A stretch of DNA of 64,000 nucleotides, from the IMG/VR virus record IMGVR_UViG_3300037493_005407, positions 1 through 64,000 of that record. The stretch is one strand, 5' to 3'. Position 1 is the stretch's first letter. Each line of letters opens with the position of its first letter. Shown here piece after piece: positions 21,784-28,523 of the stretch. The DNA is from a virus. The translations under genes were made by a program, and so were the position numbers. The notes under the pieces are model-generated. The model saw only the letters and a program-made list of their open reading frames with translations. It ran no database searches and was not told the DNA's origin.

Positions 21784-21916
21784 TTCGTTGTTCCTCTATG
21801 AGTAGGTTGGCGGTCTCTTCAAGCACATCGAGTGCGTTCGACCCGTTGTCTGCGTCGTACGCGTACCAGTATGCCATGTTTATTCCGTTACGCGTGTCGA
21901 ATTTTAGGCTAGCCAT
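21719..21916 (-). CDS. GF-TA family miniprotein 4
   Basis: 65 aa, TGATG junction. Core RNGINMAYWYAYDADN (Ile for Phe, Met for Thr), second segment ALDVLEETANLLIEE. The last 20 residues overlap thyX by 65 bases and are His/Gly-rich, perhaps an extension after loss of an earlier stop. Confidence 0.6.
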   Translation of the reverse strand: MASLKFDTRNGINMAYWYAYDADNGSNALDVLEETANLLIEEQRNVSKASKTHGYHFGRGGCTHL

Positions 21917-22137
21917 CACGCATAACCTTGAGTTCTTAATTCACGGGATCTTACTAAGACATCTTGTAGCAGCGCTTCTTTAATATGAAATCGAGCGTTA
22001 ACGTTTTCAGGAGTAACCGCTGCGTCACAACAGAGTTCTCCGGCGTAAAACCAGGCTACCCTAGAACCAGCCTGATCTACGTTCCTTGAGAACGTACCAG
22101 ACTTAGACGCATATTTGATTTTTGGTTTCTTCGTCAT
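21916..22137 (-). CDS. GF-TA family miniprotein 5 (diverged)
   Basis: 73 aa. Core QAGSRVAWFYAGELCC keeps Gly, Ala-Trp and Tyr-Ala; second segment HIKEALLQDVLVRSREL. Basic N-terminus (MTKKPKIKYASK). ATGA overlaps. Confidence 0.6.
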   Translation of the reverse strand: MTKKPKIKYASKSGTFSRNVDQAGSRVAWFYAGELCCDAAVTPENVNARFHIKEALLQDVLVRSRELRTQGYA

Positions 22138-22316
22138 TGTTTTGATACCTCCGCAACCGACGCGTCAAGCACGCGGTATGCCCGCGGGTAGTAGAAGAAC
22201 ATCTTACTGTCTGCATCGCGCTTACACGTGTGCTGCCATGCTGTTAGGAAACCGTGGTAGTAATACTGCCAGTCGTCATCGTCTTCAGTGCGTTTCTTCT
22301 CCTTCTTCACCTTCAT
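22134..22316 (-). CDS. GF-TA family miniprotein 6
   Basis: 60 aa. Lys-rich then Asp-rich N-terminus, core YHGFLTAWQHTCKRDA, second segment RAYRVLDASVAEVSK. ATGA overlap at both ends. Confidence 0.7.
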   Translation of the reverse strand: MKVKKEKKRTEDDDDWQYYYHGFLTAWQHTCKRDADSKMFFYYPRAYRVLDASVAEVSKQ

Positions 22317-22516
22317 CCCAACCCCTTCCTAAGGAGCCTATCGATCTTTTTCTTGTACGAATACTCCGCTGATTTTGTGACCTGCTCTAGGCCCCGGTGG
22401 TGTACCAGGAAATTAGGACCGCCGAACTGGTCAACGATGATCCGCATGCAGTTGGCGTAATTGCACGCCTCCATAAAGCCTTCTTCGACTGCGTGTCGGA
22501 CGTCATACCCCTTCAT
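22313..22516 (-). CDS. GF-TA family miniprotein 7
   Basis: 67 aa. Core EEGFMEACNYANCMRI and second segment GLEQVTKSAEYSYKKK. Basic C-terminus (KKKIDRLLRKG). Confidence 0.7.
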   Translation of the reverse strand: MKGYDVRHAVEEGFMEACNYANCMRIIVDQFGGPNFLVHHRGLEQVTKSAEYSYKKKIDRLLRKGLG

Positions 22517-22703
22517 TTTCTAACCTCACAGCTGTGCGGATAGATTCTTCCACAAGGTTTCTGTTCATCACGTGGGTGTAAATAGGACCGAACACGCCGT
22601 TAGCCTGCTCGGTGCTCATGTAGCACGCGTAGTCGTACGCCGTTAAATAGCCACAGCGTATGCGGTCGTCCCTTTGGTAGGCTGGCTTCTTTTGCTTCTT
22701 CAT
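22503..22703 (-). CDS. GF-TA family miniprotein 8
   Basis: 66 aa. Core RCGYLTAYDYACYMST, second segment HVMNRNLVEESIRTAV. Basic N-terminus (MKKQKKPAYQRDDR). Confidence 0.7.
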   Translation of the reverse strand: MKKQKKPAYQRDDRIRCGYLTAYDYACYMSTEQANGVFGPIYTHVMNRNLVEESIRTAVRLENEGV

Positions 22704-22876
22704 CGGGAATCGTAAAGTAACTGGGCCATCCTTTCTTCATGGCTCATGTTGAGGCACGAGTTGTAGATCACCTCTCGAGAGTAGTCGTTACTCCTGGGTG
22801 TGTAGTTTAACGCCGCCGCGAATCCACGTATCATGACAATGGTTACGATGCGGTCATTGTCCAATAGCGCGGACAT
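22700..22876 (-). CDS. GF-TA family miniprotein 9
   Basis: 58 aa, ATG 22876 with GAGGA nearby. Core IRGFAAALNYTPRSND, second segment VIYNSCLNMSHEER. Longer readings of this frame lack a plausible ribosome site. Confidence 0.65.
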   Translation of the reverse strand: MSALLDNDRIVTIVMIRGFAAALNYTPRSNDYSREVIYNSCLNMSHEERMAQLLYDSR

Positions 22877-22880
22877 CTCC

Positions 22881-23234
22881 TCAGTCTGCGTCCTCATCCT
22901 CGTCTTCGACATCGGTGTCGGCATTGAGCTCCTCTTCTGATACTTCTTCACCGGCGGCACGCCGTGCTCTCGCCGCGGAGAGACGCTCTGCAGCCGCTTG
23001 GCGCTGCTCTGGAGTGAAGACACGGGCTGCGTCCGTCTTGAGCACGAGGCCCGCACGCTTGGGAGAGTACTTGACCCACTCGAGGTTGGGGGTGCTCTTC
23101 TTGTACGGCTGCCATGAGTAGAGCGAGCAGGCAGAGTTTCCGCAGTCCCGGTCACGGTCAAAGTAATGCCCCATGCAGTCGTGACACTTGGCAAGAACTG
23201 CAGCCTTCATGGATGGTTTGGCTTCTTTGGTCAT
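22881..23234 (-). CDS. Cys-rich conserved phage protein
   Basis: 117 aa. CHDCMGHYFDRDRDCGNSACSLYSW is a four-to-five Cys site related to a common phage domain (CxDC...C...C-L). It is followed by a basic linker, an Ala/Arg helix and an acidic tail (TDVEDEDEDAD). Not a GF-TA member. Confidence 0.7.
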   Translation of the reverse strand: MTKEAKPSMKAAVLAKCHDCMGHYFDRDRDCGNSACSLYSWQPYKKSTPNLEWVKYSPKRAGLVLKTDAARVFTPEQRQAAAERLSAARARRAAGEEVSEEELNADTDVEDEDEDAD

Positions 23235-23413
23235 CGGTTCTCCTTTGTTCCCATCAGGATTAACAGCTCTCCAATTTGGTCTAGGCTGATCATTCGCATG
23301 GATTCGTCGATAACAGTTTTTACTGCGCGGTTCGCATCGAGTACTACCGTGCTAAACCCGAGCATTTCGTGAGCTTTTTCTTGCGGTATTACTACCTTGG
23401 GTAGGGGCCTCAT
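23231..23413 (-). CDS. GF-TA family miniprotein 10
   Basis: 60 aa. Core MLGFSTVVLDANRAVK, second segment VIDESMRMISLDQIG. ATGA overlaps both neighbours. Confidence 0.65.
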   Translation of the reverse strand: MRPLPKVVIPQEKAHEMLGFSTVVLDANRAVKTVIDESMRMISLDQIGELLILMGTKENR

Positions 23414-23607
23414 CGTAGGTACAGATTCCCGTAGTCAGTGCACATATGCCAAAGAGTATTCTCGATGGCGTGTGTGTCCTGATGCTCAACTGCGAAGTGC
23501 TTGCGCCTCCAATATTGGAGAATCCGCGCATGGCCCATCGCTTGCGTCATCCCCCAGAGTCCGTAGGTCTTGCTTACGATACGGGGCTTCTTAGACTGGT
23601 AGTCCAC
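23410..23607 (-). CDS. GF-TA family miniprotein 11 (diverged)
   Basis: 65 aa. Core TYGLWGMTQAMGHARI, with the T-A step altered; second segment HAIENTLWHMCTDYG. Confidence 0.6.
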   Translation of the reverse strand: MDYQSKKPRIVSKTYGLWGMTQAMGHARILQYWRRKHFAVEHQDTHAIENTLWHMCTDYGNLYLR

Positions 23608-23825
23608 TACTTTCTCTTTTGTAGGAATGACTCACTCTCCTCTAACGCGCTCAGTTCTATCATGTGGCGTTGATGACCGTTATAGTACAGGTTATCAGCG
23701 AGTACGGTAGCATGAATAAACGACGTTGTTAACCCGTACTTATGGATCAAGTAGTTTACTGTTATGCTGTTAGCTCGAATCTTTTGGTAATCCTTCGGGA
23801 GAGCGTCCGTACCACTCATCCTCAT
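23607..23825 (-). CDS. GF-TA family miniprotein 12
   Basis: 72 aa (or 70 from the second ATG); AAGGAG upstream. Core KYGLTTSFIHATVLAD, second segment HMIELSALEESESFL. Overlaps the gene before by 56 bases. Confidence 0.65.
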   Translation of the reverse strand: MRMSGTDALPKDYQKIRANSITVNYLIHKYGLTTSFIHATVLADNLYYNGHQRHMIELSALEESESFLQKRK

Positions 23826-23982
23826 CTCCTTTCTCTTCGAACATCCGCATACTGATGGTTATGACGCGAACAGCACGCGCTCCTCGCCACCCAATATCCG
23901 TCATCTTTGCGAGAGTGGTGGCGTGTTGGTTAGCGGTGTTGAACCCGCGGAAGGCGTCCGCGATGGCGCTAGATGAGAACAT
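23770..23982 (-). CDS. GF-TA family miniprotein 13
   Basis: 70 aa from ATG 23982. Core FRGFNTANQHATTLAK, second segment AVRVITISMRMFEEK. The last about 20 residues overlap the next gene and have a different composition. Confidence 0.65.
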   Translation of the reverse strand: MFSSSAIADAFRGFNTANQHATTLAKMTDIGWRGARAVRVITISMRMFEEKGDEDEWYGRSPEGLPKDSS

Positions 23983-24319
23983 GCGGATCCCACGCACACG
24001 GCAACGAAAGCCCTAGTGGCGCGCGGACAACGTAGTCTTCGATGTCGAAGCGCACCGAAGCAAAGAACATTTCTTGACTGTCGTGCAGTTTGAAAGTGAT
24101 CTCGTGCGTGCTGCGTTCCGCGTGAATCTTCCAACCAGAGCGCCACTCCCCCAATTCTTTCTGCTTCTTGCTGTACCTGCGAATAGAGCACCCGCCGCCG
24201 CCATTAAAGATGTGTGCGAACTTAGACGAGTGCACCCGTAGCTCATCGCGCTCGGGCAATACAATCAAGATGTGGTTGTCGATGATGCCGTTTAGAAACG
24301 TGATAGTTGGATTTTTCAC
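23969..24319 (-). CDS. Hypothetical protein inside the miniprotein operon
   Basis: 116 aa, GTG start overlapping the previous stop (GTGA) with AGGA upstream. Beta-rich (ITFLNGIIDNHILIVLPERDELRVHSSKF), with a GGGG turn; no GF-TA core. Fold not recognised. Confidence 0.65.
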   Translation of the reverse strand: MKNPTITFLNGIIDNHILIVLPERDELRVHSSKFAHIFNGGGGCSIRRYSKKQKELGEWRSGWKIHAERSTHEITFKLHDSQEMFFASVRFDIEDYVVRAPLGLSLPCAWDPHVLI

Positions 24320-24612
24320 CAGATTCGTCCTATCTGTTGGCTCGTAATGCTGAGAGAGTCTTCCACTAGAATCTGCGCCTTTATAGGCACTCGTGATTCT
24401 TCGCAGTGATTCCAAACTTCGCTGTACCCGCAAAAACATGCTCGGTCTTCGTACGTGAGAACGTTATCTCCAAAGGTTTCTTCGTCTTTAATAACCGGAG
24501 TCACCGTATCCCAGAAGATAGTGTCGTTGACAAACTTCCACTTCTTTAGGTGCTGCTGGTACGCTGTATCAAACCCGTACTTGCGTAATGTGATTTTGTA
24601 GTCCGCTAGCAT
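24316..24612 (-). CDS. GF-TA family miniprotein 14
   Basis: 98 aa. Core KYGFDTAYQQHLKKWK close to the N-terminus, second segment TIFWDTVTPVIKDE. The C-terminal half (CFCGYSEVWNHCEES) is extra and may be a second, diverged unit (CGYSEVWNH). Confidence 0.65.
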   Translation of the reverse strand: MLADYKITLRKYGFDTAYQQHLKKWKFVNDTIFWDTVTPVIKDEETFGDNVLTYEDRACFCGYSEVWNHCEESRVPIKAQILVEDSLSITSQQIGRIW

Positions 24613-24616
24613 GCTG

Positions 24617-24760
24617 TTACCAGAAATAGTTACTACGGGTACGTGTCGCCATGTACGAGGCGTCGAGAAGGTTGTACGCCCGCTCGTTGTTACTATTCAG
24701 CGCGTGGGCCATGGCCGTACTAAAGCCGTAGTACGCAATCATCGCGTTGTGTTCAGGCAC
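24617..24760 (-). CDS. GF-TA family miniprotein 15
   Basis: 47 aa, GTG start with GGAGGAAATACCAAC upstream. Core YYGFSTAMAHALNSNN, second segment RAYNLLDASYMATR. The shortest member; it shows that core plus second segment is a complete unit. Confidence 0.7.
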   Translation of the reverse strand: MPEHNAMIAYYGFSTAMAHALNSNNERAYNLLDASYMATRTRSNYFW

Positions 24761-25031
24761 GTTGGTATTTCCTCCATGGGGTAGAAATGAAGTTCGCAGA
24801 GATGCGTGTCAGAGGGTACCGCATCTCCATCTGGTATGTTTCGAGGTCGTTAAGGCTTAAGGTAAGCTCGTAAATCTGAGCATCTCGACTGAGCATCGAA
24901 CGTGTCTCATAACTAGAGCACTCCGCCGCGGTTTCAAATCCCGCTCGCAGGTAGAACACGGGGTTATTTTTGTACAGCTTTCTTCTTTCGCTTCGGCGTT
25001 TTCTCTTGAGTTTTTTCTGTTTTGCTTTCAT
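24753..25031 (-). CDS. GF-TA family miniprotein 16
   Basis: 92 aa. Very basic N-terminus (MKAKQKKLKRKRRSERRK) that overlaps the upstream gene by 68 bases, then core RAGFETAAECSSYETR and second segment IYELTLSLNDLETYQ. An internal GTG just before the core is an alternative start. Confidence 0.65.
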   Translation of the reverse strand: MKAKQKKLKRKRRSERRKLYKNNPVFYLRAGFETAAECSSYETRSMLSRDAQIYELTLSLNDLETYQMEMRYPLTRISANFISTPWRKYQRA

Positions 25032-25395
25032 TAAGAACCTCGTCCAATCTTCTTATCATAGCTGCGTACCCCTGCATACGGTCCATAACGCTCGACTCGT
25101 CTACTTTTACGAGATGTGTTTCGTCTAGAGCAAATGGCACGTGGCCTGTCTCTAGGAGGAATTTTGCGTTTCGGACAAGCTGGATAGAGACCAGACTGGG
25201 ATAGCTGTTACCTCGAGCAGTACGATCCATTATCTTCACAACTTGGTATACGCCACCTCCACTTCCGTTGTTTTCGTTATACGTACTGAACACCAAGTCA
25301 CCGATACGCAGTTTCTTAACCGTGCTGACAGTAGTCTTTCCAGTTTTTCTGACAGTACTGAACCGTGTCATAGATTCGGTTGGGGTAAAGGGCAT
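24964..25395 (-). CDS. Hypothetical protein containing a captured array fragment
   Basis: 143 aa, AGGAGG before ATG. SH3-like beta region (LRIGDLVFSTYNENNGSGGGVYQVVKIMDR) and Lys-rich tail. Its codons for MTRFSTVRKTGKTT (25331-25375) are 43/45 identical to 26537-26581, where the same DNA is read in another frame as part of a GF-TA gene. The 5' end thus carries recombined array DNA. Confidence 0.7.
   Translation of the reverse strand: MPFTPTESMTRFSTVRKTGKTTVSTVKKLRIGDLVFSTYNENNGSGGGVYQVVKIMDRTARGNSYPSLVSIQLVRNAKFLLETGHVPFALDETHLVKVDESSVMDRMQGYAAMIRRLDEVLNESKTEKTQEKTPKRKKKAVQK
25331..25375. repeat. 45-base direct repeat, copy A
   Basis: GTAGTCTTTCCAGTTTTTCT... to ...GTGTCATAGAT on the + strand matches 26537-26581 except for two adjacent bases (GT against CC). 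Confidence 0.85.
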
Positions 25396-25403
25396 GCTAC
25401 CTC

Positions 25404-25562
25404 CTACTTGAAGTACCAGACGCTGTTATGCACCACGGCTACAGCCGCGACGCGTTCGGAGTGCAGATACATCTGGAGTTTGGCGAAGTCGTAGGCGGTG
25501 CTGAACCCCGCCTTCTCAACGCTCGATTTGGGGATTGGTGGTTTTGGTCTTACTGGTTTCAT
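25404..25562 (-). CDS. GF-TA family miniprotein 17
   Basis: 52 aa, ATGA overlap with the next upstream gene. Pro/Lys N-terminus (MKPVRPKPPIPKSS), core KAGFSTAYDFAKLQMY, second segment VAVVHNSVWYF. Near-perfect consensus. Confidence 0.7.
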   Translation of the reverse strand: MKPVRPKPPIPKSSVEKAGFSTAYDFAKLQMYLHSERVAAVAVVHNSVWYFK

Positions 25563-25831
25563 TCGTCTTCCATCCAAACTGGATGACGTGCGTAGTGCTC
25601 TGCCTCCTCACAGATGTCCAAGATCCACAGACGCAAGGTATGACGGGCACATGGGCTTATGCGGGTGTAGTCACGTTTGAGCTCGTTGGCATACCGGAAG
25701 GCGACGCTGACACCCGCGCGCTGTAACTCACTTAGGTCTGGGTCAAAGAAGGCTTTGTTGTTCCAGTCTTTGCGTGTGCGGCTACTCCGGCGGCGGTTAG
25801 GGCTGAAGCCTCTTCCCACTATGTACTGCAT
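25559..25831 (-). CDS. GF-TA family miniprotein 18
   Basis: 90 aa. Arg-rich N-terminus, core RAGVSVAFRYANELKR (Val for Phe and Thr), second segment HTLRLWILDICEEAEH. Confidence 0.65.
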   Translation of the reverse strand: MQYIVGRGFSPNRRRSSRTRKDWNNKAFFDPDLSELQRAGVSVAFRYANELKRDYTRISPCARHTLRLWILDICEEAEHYARHPVWMEDE

Positions 25832-26175
25832 GTTTCCTCTTTATCGAGCATGTACTCCGGGACGTTCTTGGAGCAGTGTTGCCACGCTAAGATAAGGTCC
25901 TGTACATAGAACTTTTGAGCTTCAACAGTCATCCGTTGCCTACGCTCACAGATAATGATTCCTACATGGTCTATTTTGCCAGACTGAAACGCGCGGTAAT
26001 ACGCCGTATCCCATCCGTACCTAACATCCACTGGAGCATCCGGCACATAACCAGCTGCAAAGGTAACTGAGCGGTATTCAATTGCGGCTAGGTTTAGAAA
26101 ATGCCTCCTCCTCTTTAGTGACGCCGTCTTCTTTTCACGTTTAGTACGCCAGTCGTGACGTGAGTTGTGCGCCAT
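25819..26175 (-). CDS. GF-TA family miniprotein 19 (long)
   Basis: 118 aa, ATG 26175 after GGGAGA. Basic N-terminal extension, core RYGWDTAYYRAFQSGK near residue 58, and second segment MTVEAQKFYVQDLILAW. The longest basic extension in the family. Confidence 0.65.
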   Translation of the reverse strand: MAHNSRHDWRTKREKKTASLKRRRHFLNLAAIEYRSVTFAAGYVPDAPVDVRYGWDTAYYRAFQSGKIDHVGIIICERRQRMTVEAQKFYVQDLILAWQHCSKNVPEYMLDKEETCST

Positions 26176-26335
26176 GCTTTTTCTCCCACCCATAGCGGCC
26201 TAGCTTTCCATCTCCGGTGTACTCTCTAACTTGTGTGACGCTATTTGTGATGATGGTAATATGGATATGACTCCACGCGTTGCAGTAAACAGTTCCGAAG
26301 CCAGCCCGATAGTTTTGCATGTACTGTTTGTCCAT
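26141..26335 (-). CDS. GF-TA family miniprotein 20
   Basis: 64 aa from ATG 26335. Core RAGFGTVYCNAWSHIH, then ITIITNSVTQVREY. The whole core is overlapped, in another frame, by the upstream member ending at 26200. No clear ribosome site. Confidence 0.55.
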   Translation of the reverse strand: MDKQYMQNYRAGFGTVYCNAWSHIHITIITNSVTQVREYTGDGKLGRYGWEKKHGAQLTSRLAY

Positions 26336-26526
26336 GTCTCGCGCAAGTTGTCTACGAGATACTGTCTCCCAATGATCTTCCCTGACGCATCGGAAATCAG
26401 CATGTGCTGCCGCTTCATGGTATCCAGGGACTTGTGTATCTCCCATTCGACTCCTAGTCCGTCGCGGTTATCGTACGCGGTTGAGTAACCAAAGTAGTCA
26501 GCGAGGCTCTGATAGCTCAGAGGCAT
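26200..26526 (-). CDS. GF-TA family miniprotein 21
   Basis: 108 aa, ATG 26526 with ACGGAG upstream. Core YFGYSTAYDNRDGLGV near the N-terminus, second segment EIHKSLDTMKRQHM. The last about 45 residues overlap the next gene by 136 bases and may be an out-of-frame extension after loss of the original stop. Confidence 0.6.
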   Translation of the reverse strand: MPLSYQSLADYFGYSTAYDNRDGLGVEWEIHKSLDTMKRQHMLISDASGKIIGRQYLVDNLRETWTNSTCKTIGLASELFTATRGVISILPSSQIASHKLESTPEMES

Positions 26527-26680
26527 ATACCACTCCGTAGTCTTTCCAGTTTTTCTGACACCACTGAACCGTGTCATAGATAACGTTGAACGGCCGCTCT
26601 ACGGGTGGCTGCATCATCGAAGAGTGCTCGTACGCAACAGATAGTCCGAAGTGATTAACCAAATCCGAAAATATGCTCAT
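26498..26680 (-). CDS. GF-TA family miniprotein 22
   Basis: 60 aa, start at the ATG following GGGAGGA. Core HFGLSVAYEHSSMMQP, second segment NVIYDTVQWCQKNWKDYG. The second segment is encoded by the 45-base repeat found again at 25331. Confidence 0.65.
   Translation of the reverse strand: MSIFSDLVNHFGLSVAYEHSSMMQPPVERPFNVIYDTVQWCQKNWKDYGVVYASELSEPR
26537..26581. repeat. 45-base direct repeat, copy B
   Basis: Matches 25331-25375 (43/45). Here it encodes YDTVQWCQKNWKDY of a GF-TA gene, probably its source. Confidence 0.85.
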
Positions 26681-26706
26681 ACGCGCGTCCTCCCACTTTA
26701 CAGGTA

Positions 26707-26943
26707 TTAGTGTCGCAGCCATTCCATTTCCAGATCGCGCTGTGTGACGTGCAGCATAATCATCTGACGGTCGTCGTCGTAGATTGTGCCGTTGCGGAGC
26801 TCGAACAAGTGCTGCACGACTTCACGTAGACCGGCGACATCGAACTTTCTGAAACCGTAGGTAAACCAGAAATAATTATCTGTATCGAGCGATGTAAAAA
26901 TCTGTGGTTTCTCTTGTACCTCTCCATCTCTGTTATCTGGCAC
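26707..26943 (-). CDS. GF-TA family miniprotein 23 (diverged)
   Basis: 78 aa, GTG start with GGAG 7 bases upstream. Core TYGFRKFDVAGLREVV, second segment MIMLHVTQRDLEME. It lies almost wholly inside the next upstream member in another frame. Confidence 0.55.
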   Translation of the reverse strand: MPDNRDGEVQEKPQIFTSLDTDNYFWFTYGFRKFDVAGLREVVQHLFELRNGTIYDDDRQMIMLHVTQRDLEMEWLRH

Positions 26944-27029
26944 TTGGCTAGCTCCATGAGTCCGTGGAATTCAGCGGTTGCGAATCCCATCACAACTAAA
27001 AGATCCGCTGGTTGGGTGGTGTCAGACAT
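26760..27029 (-). CDS. GF-TA family miniprotein 24
   Basis: 89 aa. Core VMGFATAEFHGLMELA at residues 13-28. After residue about 35 the composition (Ser/Thr-rich, CSTCSSSATAQSTTTT) suggests translation past a lost stop; this part overlaps the preceding entry by 184 bases. Confidence 0.55.
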   Translation of the reverse strand: MSDTTQPADLLVVMGFATAEFHGLMELAKCQITEMERYKRNHRFLHRSIQIIISGLPTVSESSMSPVYVKSCSTCSSSATAQSTTTTVR

Positions 27030-27243
27030 ACGCTGTCTCCGTATTCAAGAGCACCCAAGTGCTCTCGCGGATGATATCCCTCCCGGTGTTGGTGAGCCCT
27101 AGGCATTTCTTACAGTGGTACACATAGTGTTCGTCCTCGATGGTTTTCGCGTATTCCCAGGAAGTCTTAAACCCTTTCGTAGTTACGTGCGTGTGATGCA
27201 CGTTTACCATGAGGCCAGAGCATGTGCGGTTGTTCATGGCCAC
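27022..27243 (-). CDS. GF-TA family miniprotein 25
   Basis: 73 aa. Core TKGFKTSWEYAKTIED, then HCKKC (single Cys knuckle) and second segment RDIIRESTWVLLN. Confidence 0.65.
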   Translation of the reverse strand: MAMNNRTCSGLMVNVHHTHVTTKGFKTSWEYAKTIEDEHYVYHCKKCLGLTNTGRDIIRESTWVLLNTETAYV

Positions 27244-27434
27244 GGAGGATTCCGTAACTGTTTAGCTTTTTCGATAGACATAAAGATAGTGGTATATCCC
27301 GCAGCATAAAGGACTGTTTTTGAGTGGCTCAGCGCTTCCCAGTATCCCGCGGCAAAGGCGACTCTATCCCGGTCTAGGTCACTTGTAATGTGCAGGGGGT
27401 TCCAAGTACGTACACTCGGTTTTTTGAACGACAT
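27234..27434 (-). CDS. GF-TA family miniprotein 26
   Basis: 66 aa. Core AAGYWEALSHSKTVLY, second segment TIFMSIEKAKQLRN. Basic/aromatic N-terminus. Confidence 0.65.
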   Translation of the reverse strand: MSFKKPSVRTWNPLHITSDLDRDRVAFAAGYWEALSHSKTVLYAAGYTTIFMSIEKAKQLRNPPWP

Positions 27435-27437
27435 GCT

Positions 27438-27704
27438 TCACCGTGTTGGGTAGAAAAATTCCTTCTTCTCGATTGTGAGTGATTCGTGCAACTTCCACAT
27501 TACTTTGGCGTCGTACTCATCTTCTATAATCTCGTACGTGTAATCTAGGACGGTCCAGTAACCTCGCTGAATAGCGATACTATCACGCTCGGTGTCATCC
27601 CGGACAGTCGTTTTGGCCGCAACAGCGCGCCGCTGCCCACTCATGTCCCAGATCCACGTGACATCCTTTGTTATGCGCTGCTGGTCTGGCTTAGGTCTAG
27701 GCAT
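27438..27704 (-). CDS. GF-TA family miniprotein 27
   Basis: 88 aa. Core QRGYWTVLDYTYEIIE at residues about 47-62, second segment VMWKLHESLTIEKKE. Its start overlaps the upstream member by 34 bases. Confidence 0.65.
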   Translation of the reverse strand: MPRPKPDQQRITKDVTWIWDMSGQRRAVAAKTTVRDDTERDSIAIQRGYWTVLDYTYEIIEDEYDAKVMWKLHESLTIEKKEFFYPTR

Positions 27705-27841
27705 GTCTGCGCCTCGATGCTCTCCCAGATAACGTTATGTATCCGCCCAAACAGATTTCCTTTCATCTTGGACATGGAGTACCAGTACGCCTCGGCAAAC
27801 CCGTCGAGGCAATCTAGGAGGGTTGGGCTGTTACCGTCCAT
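27671..27841 (-). CDS. GF-TA family miniprotein 28
   Basis: 56 aa, ATG overlapping the preceding stop by 11 bases. Core LDGFAEAYWYSMSKMK, second segment RIHNVIWESIEA, very close to VIYDTVQW of member 22. Confidence 0.7.
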   Translation of the reverse strand: MDGNSPTLLDCLDGFAEAYWYSMSKMKGNLFGRIHNVIWESIEAQTCLDLSQTSSA

Positions 27842-28055
27842 GGATCACCAGTCTAGTGACGGTATCATAGAGCTCGGAAGCATCAGGACCCTGGAGGACG
27901 TTAAAGGTCTTTACCAGCGTCTTCAGCTCGTGACTGTACTCGAGACTTTCTACGTGGTGCAAGGCCGCTGCGAATCCGTAGCGTTCGGCATTGTCCTGAA
28001 ACTGGTTTTTGTCGAACTTACCAACGTAGACGTTACTATACGGCGGTAGGATCAC
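27831..28055 (-). CDS. GF-TA family miniprotein 29
   Basis: 74 aa. Core RYGFAAALHHVESLEY, then TLVKTFNVLQGPDASELYDT. The VLQG-D segment recurs in the member at 31163, giving residue-level evidence that the proteins are paralogues. Confidence 0.7.
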   Translation of the reverse strand: MILPPYSNVYVGKFDKNQFQDNAERYGFAAALHHVESLEYSHELKTLVKTFNVLQGPDASELYDTVTRLVIHGR

Positions 28056-28236
28056 CTGGTAGTTCCTTTCCTGCGAAATACGACAACGTCTTTTTCACTT
28101 CCGCGAACTGATGCTGCTGTTGTGGCGACCCCCACTGCTCATTCAGCTCCAGGTAGCCGACGATGTTATAAACCGTTAGCATCCCCCAGGCTTCAATAAA
28201 TGCACTGTGGCGTATGGTCAGATGTGCTCTCGTCAT
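28036..28236 (-). CDS. GF-TA family miniprotein 30 (diverged)
   Basis: 66 aa. Core EAWGMLTVYNIVGYLE keeps L-T-V and Tyr; second segment FAEVKKTLSYFAG. Confidence 0.55.
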   Translation of the reverse strand: MTRAHLTIRHSAFIEAWGMLTVYNIVGYLELNEQWGSPQQQHQFAEVKKTLSYFAGKELPGDPTAV

Positions 28237-28399
28237 GCCTCCTCCAGTGTTCCTCCGTCATGGACCTTCCTAGGGCCTCGAGTTGTTCACTCTCCCGGTA
28301 GTACTCCTTACCGTTTCTGAGGGTGTATACGTCCATGTGTTTCCGAGCCGTGTAGAATCCGAGCTGCTTATATTGCGTGGGATCGAAGCGTAAGACCAT
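28193..28399 (-). CDS. GF-TA family miniprotein 31
   Basis: 68 aa. Core QLGFYTARKHMDVYTL, second segment SEQLEALGRSMTEEH. The His-rich C-terminus overlaps the next gene. Confidence 0.65.
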   Translation of the reverse strand: MVLRFDPTQYKQLGFYTARKHMDVYTLRNGKEYYRESEQLEALGRSMTEEHWRRHDESTSDHTPQCIY

Positions 28400-28523
28400 C
28401 TATGGCCCTCCGTATCAGCGTTAAGTGCAGCATGGACTGTGCCCAGCCTTCATCGATCATGATATGTGAATACGCAGTACCAAAGCCAGCGTCTTCAGCT
28501 TGTTCTTGGTAGACCAGTGCCAT
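28368..28523 (-). CDS. GF-TA family miniprotein 32
   Basis: 51 aa, ATG after AGGAGCAAGCG. Core DAGFGTAYSHIMIDEG, second segment MLHLTLIRRAIDG. Near-consensus minimal member. Confidence 0.7.
   Translation of the reverse strand: MALVYQEQAEDAGFGTAYSHIMIDEGWAQSMLHLTLIRRAIDGLTLRSHAI

Noticed and set aside
22700-23194. 164-aa minus-strand frame
   Set aside because: Its N-terminal two thirds are antisense-free but out of frame with the Cys-rich 117-aa gene; only the C-terminal 58 aa (a family member) are supported.
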